Positions 15,887 to 23,529 of a stretch of 38,703 bases of DNA are shown one piece after another. The notes under the pieces are model-generated. The model saw only the letters and a program-made list of their open reading frames with translations. It had not been told where the DNA came from and did no database searches. This stretch comes from an uncultured Prevotella sp. GTDB taxonomy: Bacteria > Bacteroidota > Bacteroidia > Bacteroidales > Bacteroidaceae. How positions within the stretch are numbered: position 1 is the stretch's first letter; each line of letters opens with the position of its first letter. The position numbers were made by a program, and so were the translations under genes. The stretch lies in assembly GCA_945833995.1 (NCBI GenBank), contig CAMAGM010000009.1, positions 1 to 38,703 on the forward strand. The letters are read 5' to 3'.

Positions 15887-18109
15887 ATGAAAAAACTATT
15901 GTCAACAGCTTTACTTGCTGCCACATTCTCAGTAGTCTGTGCGCAGCCTTCACCCCTCCCCAGGGGGGGGCAGGGGGTGGGCCCCACTGCCCTCTATCTT
16001 GACCCTAACGCTCCATTGGAGTCAAGGGTGCAGGATGCACTCTCACGCATGACGCTTCACGAGAAGGTCCAGTTGCTTCACGCTCAGAGTAAGTTCACTT
16101 CCGCCGGTGTGCCACGCCTTGGTATTCCAGAACTGAAAATGGCTGACGGCCCTCATGGCTGTCGTGCGGAGATTGAGTGGAACTCATGGAACTATGCCAA
16201 CTGGACCAACGACTCCATCGTGGCTTTCCCTTCGCTCACATGCCTCGTCTCGACATGGAACCGCGACCTTGCACGTCTTTATGGCGACAAGGTGAGCGAA
16301 GAGTTCGCCTATCGCGAGAAGGACATCATGCTCGGTCCTGGAACTACCATTGCCCGATGCCCATTCAACGGAAGAAGTTTCGAGTATATGGGCGAGGACC
16401 CTTATCTCGCCGGTGAGCTTGCAGTACCTTACATACAGGGCGCACAAAAGAACGGAGTGGCTTGCTGTCTAAAGCATTTCTTCCTCAACAACCACGAGGT
16501 GAACCGAATGACTGTCAATGTCAACGTCTCCGAGCGTGCCGTGGAGGAAATCTACCTGCCTGCCTTCGAGAAGTGTGTCAAGGAGTCTGGACTTTGGACT
16601 ATGATGGGCTCCTACAACAAATGGCTCAACGTACACTGCTGTCAGAACGACTCTCTCCTCAACGGCATATTGAAGAAGCGTTGGGGATTCGACGGAGCCG
16701 TTATCAGTGACTGGGGCGGATGCCACGACACTTGGGAGGCTGCCACTGGTGGTCTCGACATAGAGATGGGCTCTTTCACCAACGGTATGACCGCCGACAA
16801 CTCACAGGGCTACAATACCTACTTCCTTGCCGACCCATTCGAGAAACTGCTGCGTGAGGGCAAAATCTCTGAGGATATTCTCAACGACAAGGCTGCCCGA
16901 GTGTTGCGCACCATTTTCCGCACGGCAATGAATCCAAACAAGGTGCGTGGACGACTCTGCACCGACGACCATTACGACGTTTGCCGACAGGTGGGCGAGG
17001 AAGGTATAGTACTATTGAAGAATGGTAATATTGAAAAATTGAAGGAATCTATATTGCCCCTTGATGCCTCACGCTACAACCGCATCCTCGTTGTTGGCGA
17101 CAATGCCATACGCAACATGAGCCAGGGTGGCGGCTCGTCGGAGTTGAAGACCAAGCGCGACATCTCCCCGCTCGAAGGACTGAAGGCTGTTTATGGCGAC
17201 AGGATAGACTACGCACAGGGCTACTATGCCGGTCGCCCGATGTATGCACATGTTGAGGAACTCGACCCTGACAAGCAGGCAGAGCTGAAAGCTGAGGCAC
17301 TGGAGAAGGCAAAGCAGGCAGACCTCATCATCTTCATCGGTGGCATGAACAAGAATCATCAGCAGGACTGCGAGGGTGGCGACCGCCTTACCTACGACCT
17401 CTCCTATGGTCAGAACGAGCTGATAGCCGAACTTGCCAAGGTGCAGCCAAACATCATTGCCGTGATGTATGCCGGCAATCCTTACGCTACACCTTGGATA
17501 GACAAGGTTAAGGCTCTCGTGCAGTGCTGGTATCTTGGCTCAGAGTCAGGCCGTTCGCTTGCCAATGTCATTTCGGGCAAGGTAAATCCAAGCGGCAAAC
17601 TGCCTATCACCTTCGCAAAGAACATGATGGACTATCCTTGCTTCCAGTATGGCGAGGAGGGCTATCCAGGCATTCACGACCAAGTCTATTATAAGGAAGG
17701 CATCTACGTGGGCTACCGTCATTTCGACACCCGCAAGGTGCAGCCCCAGTTCCCCTTCGGCTTTGGTTTGAGCTACACCACATTCAAGTATGGAAAGCCA
17801 ACCATTTCTGGCAACACCGTATCGGTCAATGTAACCAATACCGGCTCTCGTGAGGGCAAGGAAATCGTGCAGTTCTATGTAGGCGATGTGAAATGTTCAG
17901 TCGATCGTCCTGTGAAGGAGCTCAAGGGCTTCGAAAAGGTTAGCCTTGCCCCTGGTGAGACAAAGACCGTCACTTACACCATAGCTCCACGCGACCTCCA
18001 GTTCTACGACGAGGCAACCCATCAGTGGAAGTCTGAGCCAGGCAAATTCAAGATTTATGTAGGTTCCAGCGAGCTTGACATTCGCGGAACGGTGGATTAT
18101 AATATTTAA
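15887..18109 (+). CDS. Secreted GH3 beta-glycosidase with repeat-derived insert after the signal peptide
   Basis: A 740-residue family 3 glycosidase, likely a beta-glucosidase or beta-xylosidase finishing oligosaccharides released by the neighbouring GH31 and GH2. The signal peptide ends near VVCAQ. Then comes a low-complexity PSPLPRGGQGVGP stretch not typical of GH3, encoded by a C-run/G-run inverted repeat. The domain proper starts at SRVQDALSRMTLHEKVQLL. It contains MADGPHG, the KHFFLNN motif and the nucleophile in VISDWGG (Asp about 275). The alpha/beta sandwich follows, then a fibronectin-III-like end (FGFGLSYTTF, NTGSREGKEIVQFYVG). It is co-directional with GH2, 60 bases downstream. Catalytic residues are intact, so the enzyme should be active if read in this frame. 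Confidence 0.9.
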   Translation: MKKLLSTALLAATFSVVCAQPSPLPRGGQGVGPTALYLDPNAPLESRVQDALSRMTLHEKVQLLHAQSKFTSAGVPRLGIPELKMADGPHGCRAEIEWNSWNYANWTNDSIVAFPSLTCLVSTWNRDLARLYGDKVSEEFAYREKDIMLGPGTTIARCPFNGRSFEYMGEDPYLAGELAVPYIQGAQKNGVACCLKHFFLNNHEVNRMTVNVNVSERAVEEIYLPAFEKCVKESGLWTMMGSYNKWLNVHCCQNDSLLNGILKKRWGFDGAVISDWGGCHDTWEAATGGLDIEMGSFTNGMTADNSQGYNTYFLADPFEKLLREGKISEDILNDKAARVLRTIFRTAMNPNKVRGRLCTDDHYDVCRQVGEEGIVLLKNGNIEKLKESILPLDASRYNRILVVGDNAIRNMSQGGGSSELKTKRDISPLEGLKAVYGDRIDYAQGYYAGRPMYAHVEELDPDKQAELKAEALEKAKQADLIIFIGGMNKNHQQDCEGGDRLTYDLSYGQNELIAELAKVQPNIIAVMYAGNPYATPWIDKVKALVQCWYLGSESGRSLANVISGKVNPSGKLPITFAKNMMDYPCFQYGEEGYPGIHDQVYYKEGIYVGYRHFDTRKVQPQFPFGFGLSYTTFKYGKPTISGNTVSVNVTNTGSREGKEIVQFYVGDVKCSVDRPVKELKGFEKVSLAPGETKTVTYTIAPRDLQFYDEATHQWKSEPGKFKIYVGSSELDIRGTVDYNI
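15947..15986 (+). repeat. C-run/G-run inverted repeat with an 8-G tract inside the GH3 coding sequence
   Basis: CACCCCTCCCC is followed two bases later by GGGGGGGGCAGGGGGTGGG, giving a G/C hairpin that encodes PSPLPRGGQGVG between the signal peptide and the enzyme. The G tract at 15963-15970 is a homopolymer of eight and could slip. Confidence 0.75.
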
Positions 18110-18112
18110 TTA

Positions 18113-18252
18113 TAGAGGTGAGAGGTGAGTGGTGAGAGGTGAGAGATTTGTCATAGCCTTGATTTTAGGTCGTTGACTGCGCAGTGCAGTATTCTCTCAC
18201 CTCTCCCCCCTCACCTCTCCCCCCTCACCTCTTCCTCTCACTCCTCACCTCT
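18113..18252. terminator. Long GAGGTGA-type inverted repeat between convergent genes
   Basis: The left arm is made of GAGGTGA/GTGAGAG units and the right arm of CTCACCTCT and CCCCCC units. The two arms are complementary and ACTGCGCAGT sits in the centre. It fills the gap between the GH3 gene (plus) and the LruC gene (minus), so it probably ends or insulates both transcripts. Confidence 0.55.
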
Positions 18253-18254
18253 CT

Positions 18255-20339
18255 TTAGAAACTCGGATAGTTGTACCAATCCTTGTTGTTAGCCCCATTG
18301 CTCTCATACCAAGACTTGAACTGAGGATAACATTCCTCGATGCTTTTATATTCCGTAGGAACTTTAAATTTGGCTACCTCATCGCTTGTGGCTAAGATGT
18401 TGATGGCAAAGGGATGCCAGTTTGACTTGTTGCCAACATAGTAGAGTCCGTTGGCGGGGTCGCTCCTGTCGTCCTTGGTGCCGAAAAGGGCATTGTTCAT
18501 CTTCTCTGTGGGTGTGAAGTGGGTCGGATGCACCTCATTGCGACCTTGTTCCTTGTATCCGTTTATCACGATGAAGGGGTTGAACTGGTAGTTCAGCGTG
18601 CCGTAGGTGAACATGTCTATTGGCTTGTTGAGTATTGTCTTCACCTTGAACGTTGTCCCGACGGGCACTTTCTGACTGTTGTCTAACAGCATCACAACTG
18701 GGCGCTGCAGGTCGGTGTCGAGACCCTGTCCGTCACACTTGTATGTCGATGTCACCTCGATGCTCTTGATGTCGCTACGGGTGAAGTTGAAACTGCCAAA
18801 ATAGCTCTTGTCGCCGAAGAGGTCGTAGCCGAAGGCGTTCTTGTATTTGGCACCGTTGTTTATAAAGGTGAACTCGTCCTCAAGCATCACCACGCTCCAT
18901 GTCTCATCGTAGTATGCCGCCCTATGGTATGTCATCGCCACGTCGTTCATGTCGTAGTCGCCCTTGCTTGGGAAAAGGTCCTCAAAGCCGAGAATGCCGT
19001 ATGAGTCCTGTTGCCAGATATATTCAGGCTCTTCCTGTTTGTTCGGGTCTTCGCCCTCAGGCAGGTCGGCTGGCACTGTGGGAGTGACCTCAAGTATGAC
19101 GATGTCGTCGCGGAAGTCGCCACCATACTGGTCTGTGCGGCTCTCGTGGTAGGGCTGGTCCTCGAAGGCGAGGGCAATGTGGGTGTTGTCGAGCTTGAAT
19201 GCCATCATGTGGTGAACGTTTTTCGTCAGCACAGCCTCGCCACTGTTGTTGTATGCCGTATATTGGTTGAAGTTGTAGGTGAAATCACCGTTTGTTGAAT
19301 ACTCAGAGAACACGGCGTGGCACTTGTCGGTCTTCTTGTCCGAGGGATTTACGAGCAGCACGAATGCCATGCTCGTTCCTTGTGGGAATGTGGTGCTGCC
19401 GTTGAGTGTCAGCGTGGTGCCGTCGCCCTCGCGTTTCTTTCCGAGGCCTTCCATAGCCACGGTCAGGGGGTAGTCGCTCGGAGTCTTTCCTATTGTCACG
19501 TATTTGTCGCCGTTGAGGTTCGACTCAGCCCTCTGCACCCCATTGCCGAAGGTGTAGAATGTGAGGGTGTTGTTGCGCTTGTTGTTTCCGTGGCTCACGA
19601 AGAAAGCCTTGATGGTCACGTCCTTGTCGAAGGTGATGTAAGGCACGTCGAACTGGTAGGACACGTTGCCGTAATTGTTGCGCTTCTTCAGTGTCGCCTC
19701 TATTGTTTCCTTCCATTCCTTCTTTATCTGCGTGCCCTGAGTCTTTTGCTCGTCTTGTGTGGCAAGTGTGTATTGCAGCGTAGCCCAGTTGGAATATACT
19801 CCTTTTTGCGACTGTGCGTCGCTCACGTTGCCGTCCCACGAAGCCCTTGTGCCAGCCTTTGTCGCGCTTTCCATATCCACCTCGGCAAAGTTTGCCACCT
19901 TGCCGTTGCTGATTGCGCTCTTCATGAGCATTGGCGTGCCAACGGTTTTTGAGAATACGTAGATGTCAGCCGCGGCGGCTGGGATGTGGCAGGAGAAGTC
20001 GAGGCTGCCGTCTGCCTTGGTCCTGCCGGAGAGGAACGGGTGCTTGTTCTCGTCCTTGACGTAGTTGCCCATCTCGTCGGCAACGAGCGGATTAGACGTG
20101 AACATCTCCACTTCTGCCCTTAGCCCCATGTTGAGGCTGATGCTGACGCTCTGCACTGTGGAGAAGTCGAAGTCGTTGGCTTCCTCCTTCGGTGTTTCGG
20201 GTTGCGATGGTTGCTCAGGCTCGTCGGGCTGATACAGGTCGGTCTTGCTTGAGCATGATGTTGCCAGTGTTGGCAATAGTGCCGTTGAGGCAATAATGGT
20301 GCATCCCATTAATAGATTTCTTAATTCTTTTGCTTTCAT
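18255..20339 (-). CDS. LruC-domain lipoprotein
   Basis: A 694-residue exported protein. The N-terminus is a hydrophobic leader ending in a lipobox-like TLATSC, so it is probably lipid-anchored and, in Bacteroidetes, likely displayed at the outer membrane. A Pro/Glu-rich spacer (DEPEQPSQPETPKEE) follows. The C-terminal third has FEDLFPSKGDYDMNDVAM, which matches the FEDLWPxxGDYDFND signature of LruC (DUF4842) domains; the Asp/Asn-rich motif suggests calcium binding. LruC was named from a Leptospira surface lipoprotein; its molecular role is unknown. The middle has no domain I recognise. It is convergent with the GH3 gene and divergent from the small lipoprotein at 20528. Family call is fairly sure, function unknown. 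Confidence 0.75.
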   Translation of the reverse strand: MKAKELRNLLMGCTIIASTALLPTLATSCSSKTDLYQPDEPEQPSQPETPKEEANDFDFSTVQSVSISLNMGLRAEVEMFTSNPLVADEMGNYVKDENKHPFLSGRTKADGSLDFSCHIPAAAADIYVFSKTVGTPMLMKSAISNGKVANFAEVDMESATKAGTRASWDGNVSDAQSQKGVYSNWATLQYTLATQDEQKTQGTQIKKEWKETIEATLKKRNNYGNVSYQFDVPYITFDKDVTIKAFFVSHGNNKRNNTLTFYTFGNGVQRAESNLNGDKYVTIGKTPSDYPLTVAMEGLGKKREGDGTTLTLNGSTTFPQGTSMAFVLLVNPSDKKTDKCHAVFSEYSTNGDFTYNFNQYTAYNNSGEAVLTKNVHHMMAFKLDNTHIALAFEDQPYHESRTDQYGGDFRDDIVILEVTPTVPADLPEGEDPNKQEEPEYIWQQDSYGILGFEDLFPSKGDYDMNDVAMTYHRAAYYDETWSVVMLEDEFTFINNGAKYKNAFGYDLFGDKSYFGSFNFTRSDIKSIEVTSTYKCDGQGLDTDLQRPVVMLLDNSQKVPVGTTFKVKTILNKPIDMFTYGTLNYQFNPFIVINGYKEQGRNEVHPTHFTPTEKMNNALFGTKDDRSDPANGLYYVGNKSNWHPFAINILATSDEVAKFKVPTEYKSIEECYPQFKSWYESNGANNKDWYNYPSF

Positions 20340-20388
20340 AAGTTTTTATTTTTTGTTCTGAATACTTCTTCGTGTGTTTTTATGGCTG

Positions 20389-20396
20389 CAAAGTTA
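20389..20396 (-). promoter_or_regulatory. -7 box of the LruC gene
   Basis: The minus strand reads TAACTTTG, a full -7 consensus, 50 bases before the LruC start. The -33 region is weak. Confidence 0.4.
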
Positions 20397-20436
20397 CATT
20401 AATTTATTTAAACAAGGAATGTTTTGCGCAGTTTTT

Positions 20437-20467
20437 TTTGTTGTGTCAAGAAAAAACATTAATTTTG
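20437..20467 (+). promoter_or_regulatory. Promoter of the DUF4738-like lipoprotein gene
   Basis: TTTG (20437-20440), 19 bases, then TAATTTTG (20460-20467) match the Bacteroidetes consensus. The leader of about 55 bases contains CTCCTTTAGAAGGAG, a small hairpin. Confidence 0.65.
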
Positions 20468-20527
20468 CAAGCGTTATCGCATACTCCTTTAGAAGGAGAA
20501 TAATTATAAAGAACGAAAAACAAAGGA

Positions 20528-21082
20528 ATGAGAAAGACATTTTTATTGGCTTGCGTAGCCTTGGCTGTAGCTTTCGTGGCATGCAAGGAAACGAAAAAGA
20601 GTACGGACATCATCGTGAAGAAGGAGGTGAAGACGGAGCCTTCGGCACCCATAAGGATGCAGGACTACAACCAAGAGACTGAGGCTGACCTTGGCGACAG
20701 CCACTTGACTTGCGCCATTCACCGCTCACCCGACGACAGCCTCCAGATGGTGAAGGACGAGTCGGGACAGCCTTTCGTTGACAACAGCATATCGCTCGTC
20801 ATAACCCGACAGGACGGCTCTACGTTCTTCAAACGCACGTTCACAAAGGCAGCCTTCGACTCATGTCTCGACGACGACTATCGCAAGACAGGAATCCTGG
20901 AGGGCTTGGTGTTCGACCGCGTGGATGGACAGACCTTGCGCTTCGCCGCCAGCGTGAGCCACCCCGGTACTGACGAGTACATCCCCATAGTCCTAACCAT
21001 CGACCGCTTTGCTAACGTAAGCATAAAGCGTGACACACAGTTGGATACAAATGCGCAGGAAGAGGAGGATGATGATATCTAA
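20528..21082 (+). CDS. Small lipoprotein, DUF4738-like
   Basis: A 184-residue protein with a lipoprotein signal peptide (LAVAFVAC, lipid-modified Cys at about 19) and a charged spacer. A compact beta-rich domain follows, with FKRTFTKAAFDSCLDD and ending PIVLTIDRFANVSIKRDTQLDT. The closing segment resembles DUF4738, a domain of unknown function in Bacteroidetes lipoproteins; I assign it from memory of the pattern only. The C-terminus is acidic (EEEDDDI). It is a single gene with its own promoter, divergent from the LruC gene. Nothing in the sequence gives a biochemical role. Confidence 0.7.
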   Translation: MRKTFLLACVALAVAFVACKETKKSTDIIVKKEVKTEPSAPIRMQDYNQETEADLGDSHLTCAIHRSPDDSLQMVKDESGQPFVDNSISLVITRQDGSTFFKRTFTKAAFDSCLDDDYRKTGILEGLVFDRVDGQTLRFAASVSHPGTDEYIPIVLTIDRFANVSIKRDTQLDTNAQEEEDDDI

Positions 21083-21116
21083 AACGCGGTTCTAATTTGA
21101 TTATAATAGGCATCTG

Positions 21117-21208
21117 TTCTATGTTCCGCAATGGTGAACCTACATTCCGCAGTGGGGAACGTACATTCCGCAATGGTGAACGTACGTTCCGCAATGCGGA
21201 ACATAGAA
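21117..21208. repeat. 21-bp tandem array bounded by a perfect 13-bp inverted repeat
   Basis: TTCCGCA starts at 21124, 21145, 21166 and 21187, exactly 21 bases apart, with GTGAACGTACA-like spacers. The array is enclosed by TTCTATGTTCCGC (21117-21129) and GCGGAACATAGAA (21196-21208). It may also act as a transcription stop for the upstream lipoprotein gene. Confidence 0.8.
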
Positions 21209-21490
21209 TAGATACCCTTTCCTAATAATTTCCATACGCCTATCCTCACATTCATATCACTCCTATCCAAACACTATCGTAACCGCTATCCACTCACCAT
21301 TATGGCACGCTTGGTGGCAACATCATTTCCGTTGCATTTTCTCCTTCTATACAGTGAATTTTCATTTTTATCTGCCACCTGCCACCAAAACGGTGCAACG
21401 TAACGATATACAATACATTAACATGGTGGCAGATAGAGGCTGTTTTTGCCTAAAAACGCCCAATTTCCGAAACGACACCACTGCTTTTAG

Positions 21491-21646
21491 CTTTCAACGT
21501 TACGTTTCCTGTACTCCAACGTTGCGTTTCCAACACTCCAACGTTGCGTTTCCAACACTCCAACGTTGCGTTTCCAGCACTCCAACGTTGCGTTTCCGAC
21601 ACTCCAACGTTGCGTTTCCAGCACTCCAACGTTGCGTTTCCATCGA
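21491..21646. repeat. 22-bp tandem array CAACGTTGCGTTTCCAACACTC, 7 copies
   Basis: AACGTT occurs at 21496, 21518, 21540, 21562, 21584, 21606 and 21628, each exactly 22 bases apart. Units differ at one or two positions, such as AACACTC, AGCACTC and GACACTC. There are no unique spacers, so this is not a CRISPR. Core and period match the degenerate array at 424-498. Confidence 0.9.
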
Positions 21647-21712
21647 CTTCTCGATATAGCCAAATCGACAAGTCGATATTTGAACATCGTAAAGTCAAGT
21701 TGAGAAGACAAC

Positions 21713-21896
21713 ATGATAGTCACCGTTAGTGTCACCGATAAAGACAAAGGTAATCTAACTACGGAAACTACTACGGAAACTACTACGGAAAGTTCGGGAA
21801 CAAGCGGAGATTGTTCGGAGAAAACTAAAAAAGTTCGGAAACAAGTTCGGAAACACAAGCAAAAAGTTCGGGAATTGGTTCGGAAACAAAAACATC
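21713..21896 (+). pseudogene. Probable relic of an AlbA_2-type regulator: strand and repetitive linker
   Basis: The frame reads MIVTVSVTDKDKGN, then TETTTETTTE, then KKVRKQVRKHKQ and KVRELVRKQ, encoded by 12-bp ACTACGGAAACT repeats and GTTCGG repeats. This looks like the end of the ATPase-like domain plus the repetitive linker that joins it to a winged helix in Bacteroidetes AlbA_2/ATP-binding regulators. No DNA-binding or ATPase domain is found upstream and no winged helix follows on this side. The matching winged helix is at 33022-33279, in the same orientation, beyond the BREX operon. Assignment rests on pattern memory and is tentative. Confidence 0.4.
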
Positions 21897-22096
21897 ATAT
21901 TGCCACTAATAATGCCAACAGCTGTTTTAGCTTTAGACCATCTGCAGCCATGATACCTTTATTAATGTCATTTCCTACTGTTCAAAGTGGTTTTAGCTAT
22001 TCCTCAAATGGATTTACTATAAATCCACTATTTCTGGTAAATGCTTCTCAAATGTTACTATATTCTATTTGCTTCTTCATATTATTACTCCAAGTT

Positions 22097-23527
22097 CTAT
22101 TTCACCCAAAAATTCGGCATTGATGTCTTAAACTCAATATCAATATAATGACATTGCTCCTTGATGATTCCACGTCGCCTAATTGCGGGTTGAAGACAAT
22201 AGTTGTCAAAATCGTCCTTCTCCACTTCGGCGAGATTTGTCCAATGTGGAAAGAGTAATTTCATATATGCGACTGCTATACGTTTTACGGCATTGAAATC
22301 ACGAGTGTCCGCATTCTTGTCACATCCTACCAATTCATCAAAAAGCAAGCCATAGATATTTTGCGTTCTTAACGAATGTAGTATTTCGGAGAAATATTCA
22401 ACATTAATTGTCCAACCTTTATATATTATGCCTTTGTTTATACGAGGGAGGTGCCAACCCTCTATAAAACAATGGAAACGGTCAAGAAGAGCAGATTCAC
22501 GGAACGACTGTGGAAGGGAGTCGAAATATCTGAAATTAAGCGGGCATCGCTGGTCATTCAAGGGGATATTGCCCATTATCATAAGCCCACATTCAGAAGT
22601 GAACTCATTGTTGTCTATTGTCGTTTTCCCTGATTCCAGATACGATTTTAATGCCGCTTGAATCTCTGCTGGCTCTTGGAATATAATAGTTTGTATTTCA
22701 TCAAAAGCAGTAAAATCATGGTTCTTAATAATGCCATTCTGTTGTTTTGCCTTGTCATAAAAAAGTTTTGCCCGTGTTACCTTACCTCCACTAACGAGCC
22801 AACCATATTTTGACAGATTTCCAAACACAAAAGATTTACCTGTCCCTTTGGGAGCAAGTTCTATAACATTCAGTCGTGGCTCTACAAATATAAGCAATCG
22901 AGTCAGGAACTCCATTTTCTGAGTCATAGTTTCAAAACCATCACTCTCATACTCCATTGCAGACAACAACACATCAACCCATTCCTGCACAGTAAAGGCT
23001 TTCCTTGCATTTCTAAAATAGTCGATATCGACAGAACGGTATGGTTTGAAAGGCTTGTAATCTACCATCTCAACATGGTTCTTCTTTCCATCCTCGTCAG
23101 GAAGAACAGACAGTTTAACGATATCCCATTTTTCACCATCCACCAATTCGCCCTGATGCTTCTTATAGACATATTCTGGTATCTGACCTTCATTCAGCTT
23201 TATCCCGAGGTCTGGGATAGCAAACCTACGAAGACCCTTAACCAAGTCAATGTATATTATAAATCTTGTCAGTAATGTTAGCTCATCTCCACCAGCAAGA
23301 CGGTCTTTCACTTCTGTCTGCTTCTGCGGAATCACCATATCCAAGAAAGACGTAAGTCCCATTCTGTCTACAGAACCATCGTTGATAATATATCGTTTCA
23401 ACACGAAATCCTTGACAAACGATGGAAGGTTACGCCCTGCAAACAAACTGTTGGTTGATACGGGGTCTTTATAAATTGCCATTGAAGAGAACAGTTCTCT
23501 TACTTTATTTGTAGTACTTGTCTGCAT
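22097..23527 (-). CDS. brxL: BrxL-like AAA+ ATPase, short form without Lon protease domain
   Basis: Last gene of the BREX operon, starting two bases after pglZ. The 476-residue protein has an N-terminal BrxL-type region (SLFAGRNLPSFVKDFVLKRYI) followed by an AAA+/MCM-like core. Walker A is in ELAPKGTGKSFVFGNL near residue 227 and Walker B in AFDEIQTI near 277. The sequence GLMIMGNIPLNDQ then LLDRFHCFIEGW is characteristic of BrxL. BrxL of type 1 BREX is longer (roughly 650-700 residues) and ends in a Lon-like domain; here the protein stops shortly after the ATPase, as I recall for type 4 systems. BrxL is a DNA-binding ring ATPase needed for phage defence rather than host modification in type 1. 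The exact role here is inferred. Confidence 0.85.
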   Translation of the reverse strand: MQTSTTNKVRELFSSMAIYKDPVSTNSLFAGRNLPSFVKDFVLKRYIINDGSVDRMGLTSFLDMVIPQKQTEVKDRLAGGDELTLLTRFIIYIDLVKGLRRFAIPDLGIKLNEGQIPEYVYKKHQGELVDGEKWDIVKLSVLPDEDGKKNHVEMVDYKPFKPYRSVDIDYFRNARKAFTVQEWVDVLLSAMEYESDGFETMTQKMEFLTRLLIFVEPRLNVIELAPKGTGKSFVFGNLSKYGWLVSGGKVTRAKLFYDKAKQQNGIIKNHDFTAFDEIQTIIFQEPAEIQAALKSYLESGKTTIDNNEFTSECGLMIMGNIPLNDQRCPLNFRYFDSLPQSFRESALLDRFHCFIEGWHLPRINKGIIYKGWTINVEYFSEILHSLRTQNIYGLLFDELVGCDKNADTRDFNAVKRIAVAYMKLLFPHWTNLAEVEKDDFDNYCLQPAIRRRGIIKEQCHYIDIEFKTSMPNFWVK

Positions 23528-23529
23528 AT

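Larger units (their letters stand above)
21083..22096. other. ~1-kb repeat-rich region at the left edge of the defence island
   Basis: I see no convincing intact gene. From left to right it holds the 21-bp TTCCGCA array inside an inverted repeat, a 10-bp inverted repeat (ATCTGCCACC 21370 / GGTGGCAGAT 21425), and the 22-bp AACGTT array. ACTACGGAAACT units and GTTCGG units follow, inside a likely gene relic, and then AT-rich DNA up to the brxL stop. Confidence 0.6.

Noticed and set aside
21491-21646. CRISPR array.
   Set aside because: The 22-bp units are contiguous with no unique spacers, and no cas genes are in the window.
21713-22123. The full 136-aa plus-strand ORF as an intact small membrane protein.
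   Set aside because: Its first half is encoded by 12-bp and GTTCGG repeats and its second half overlaps the 3' end of brxL with no recognisable domain. The first part is kept only as a likely gene relic.
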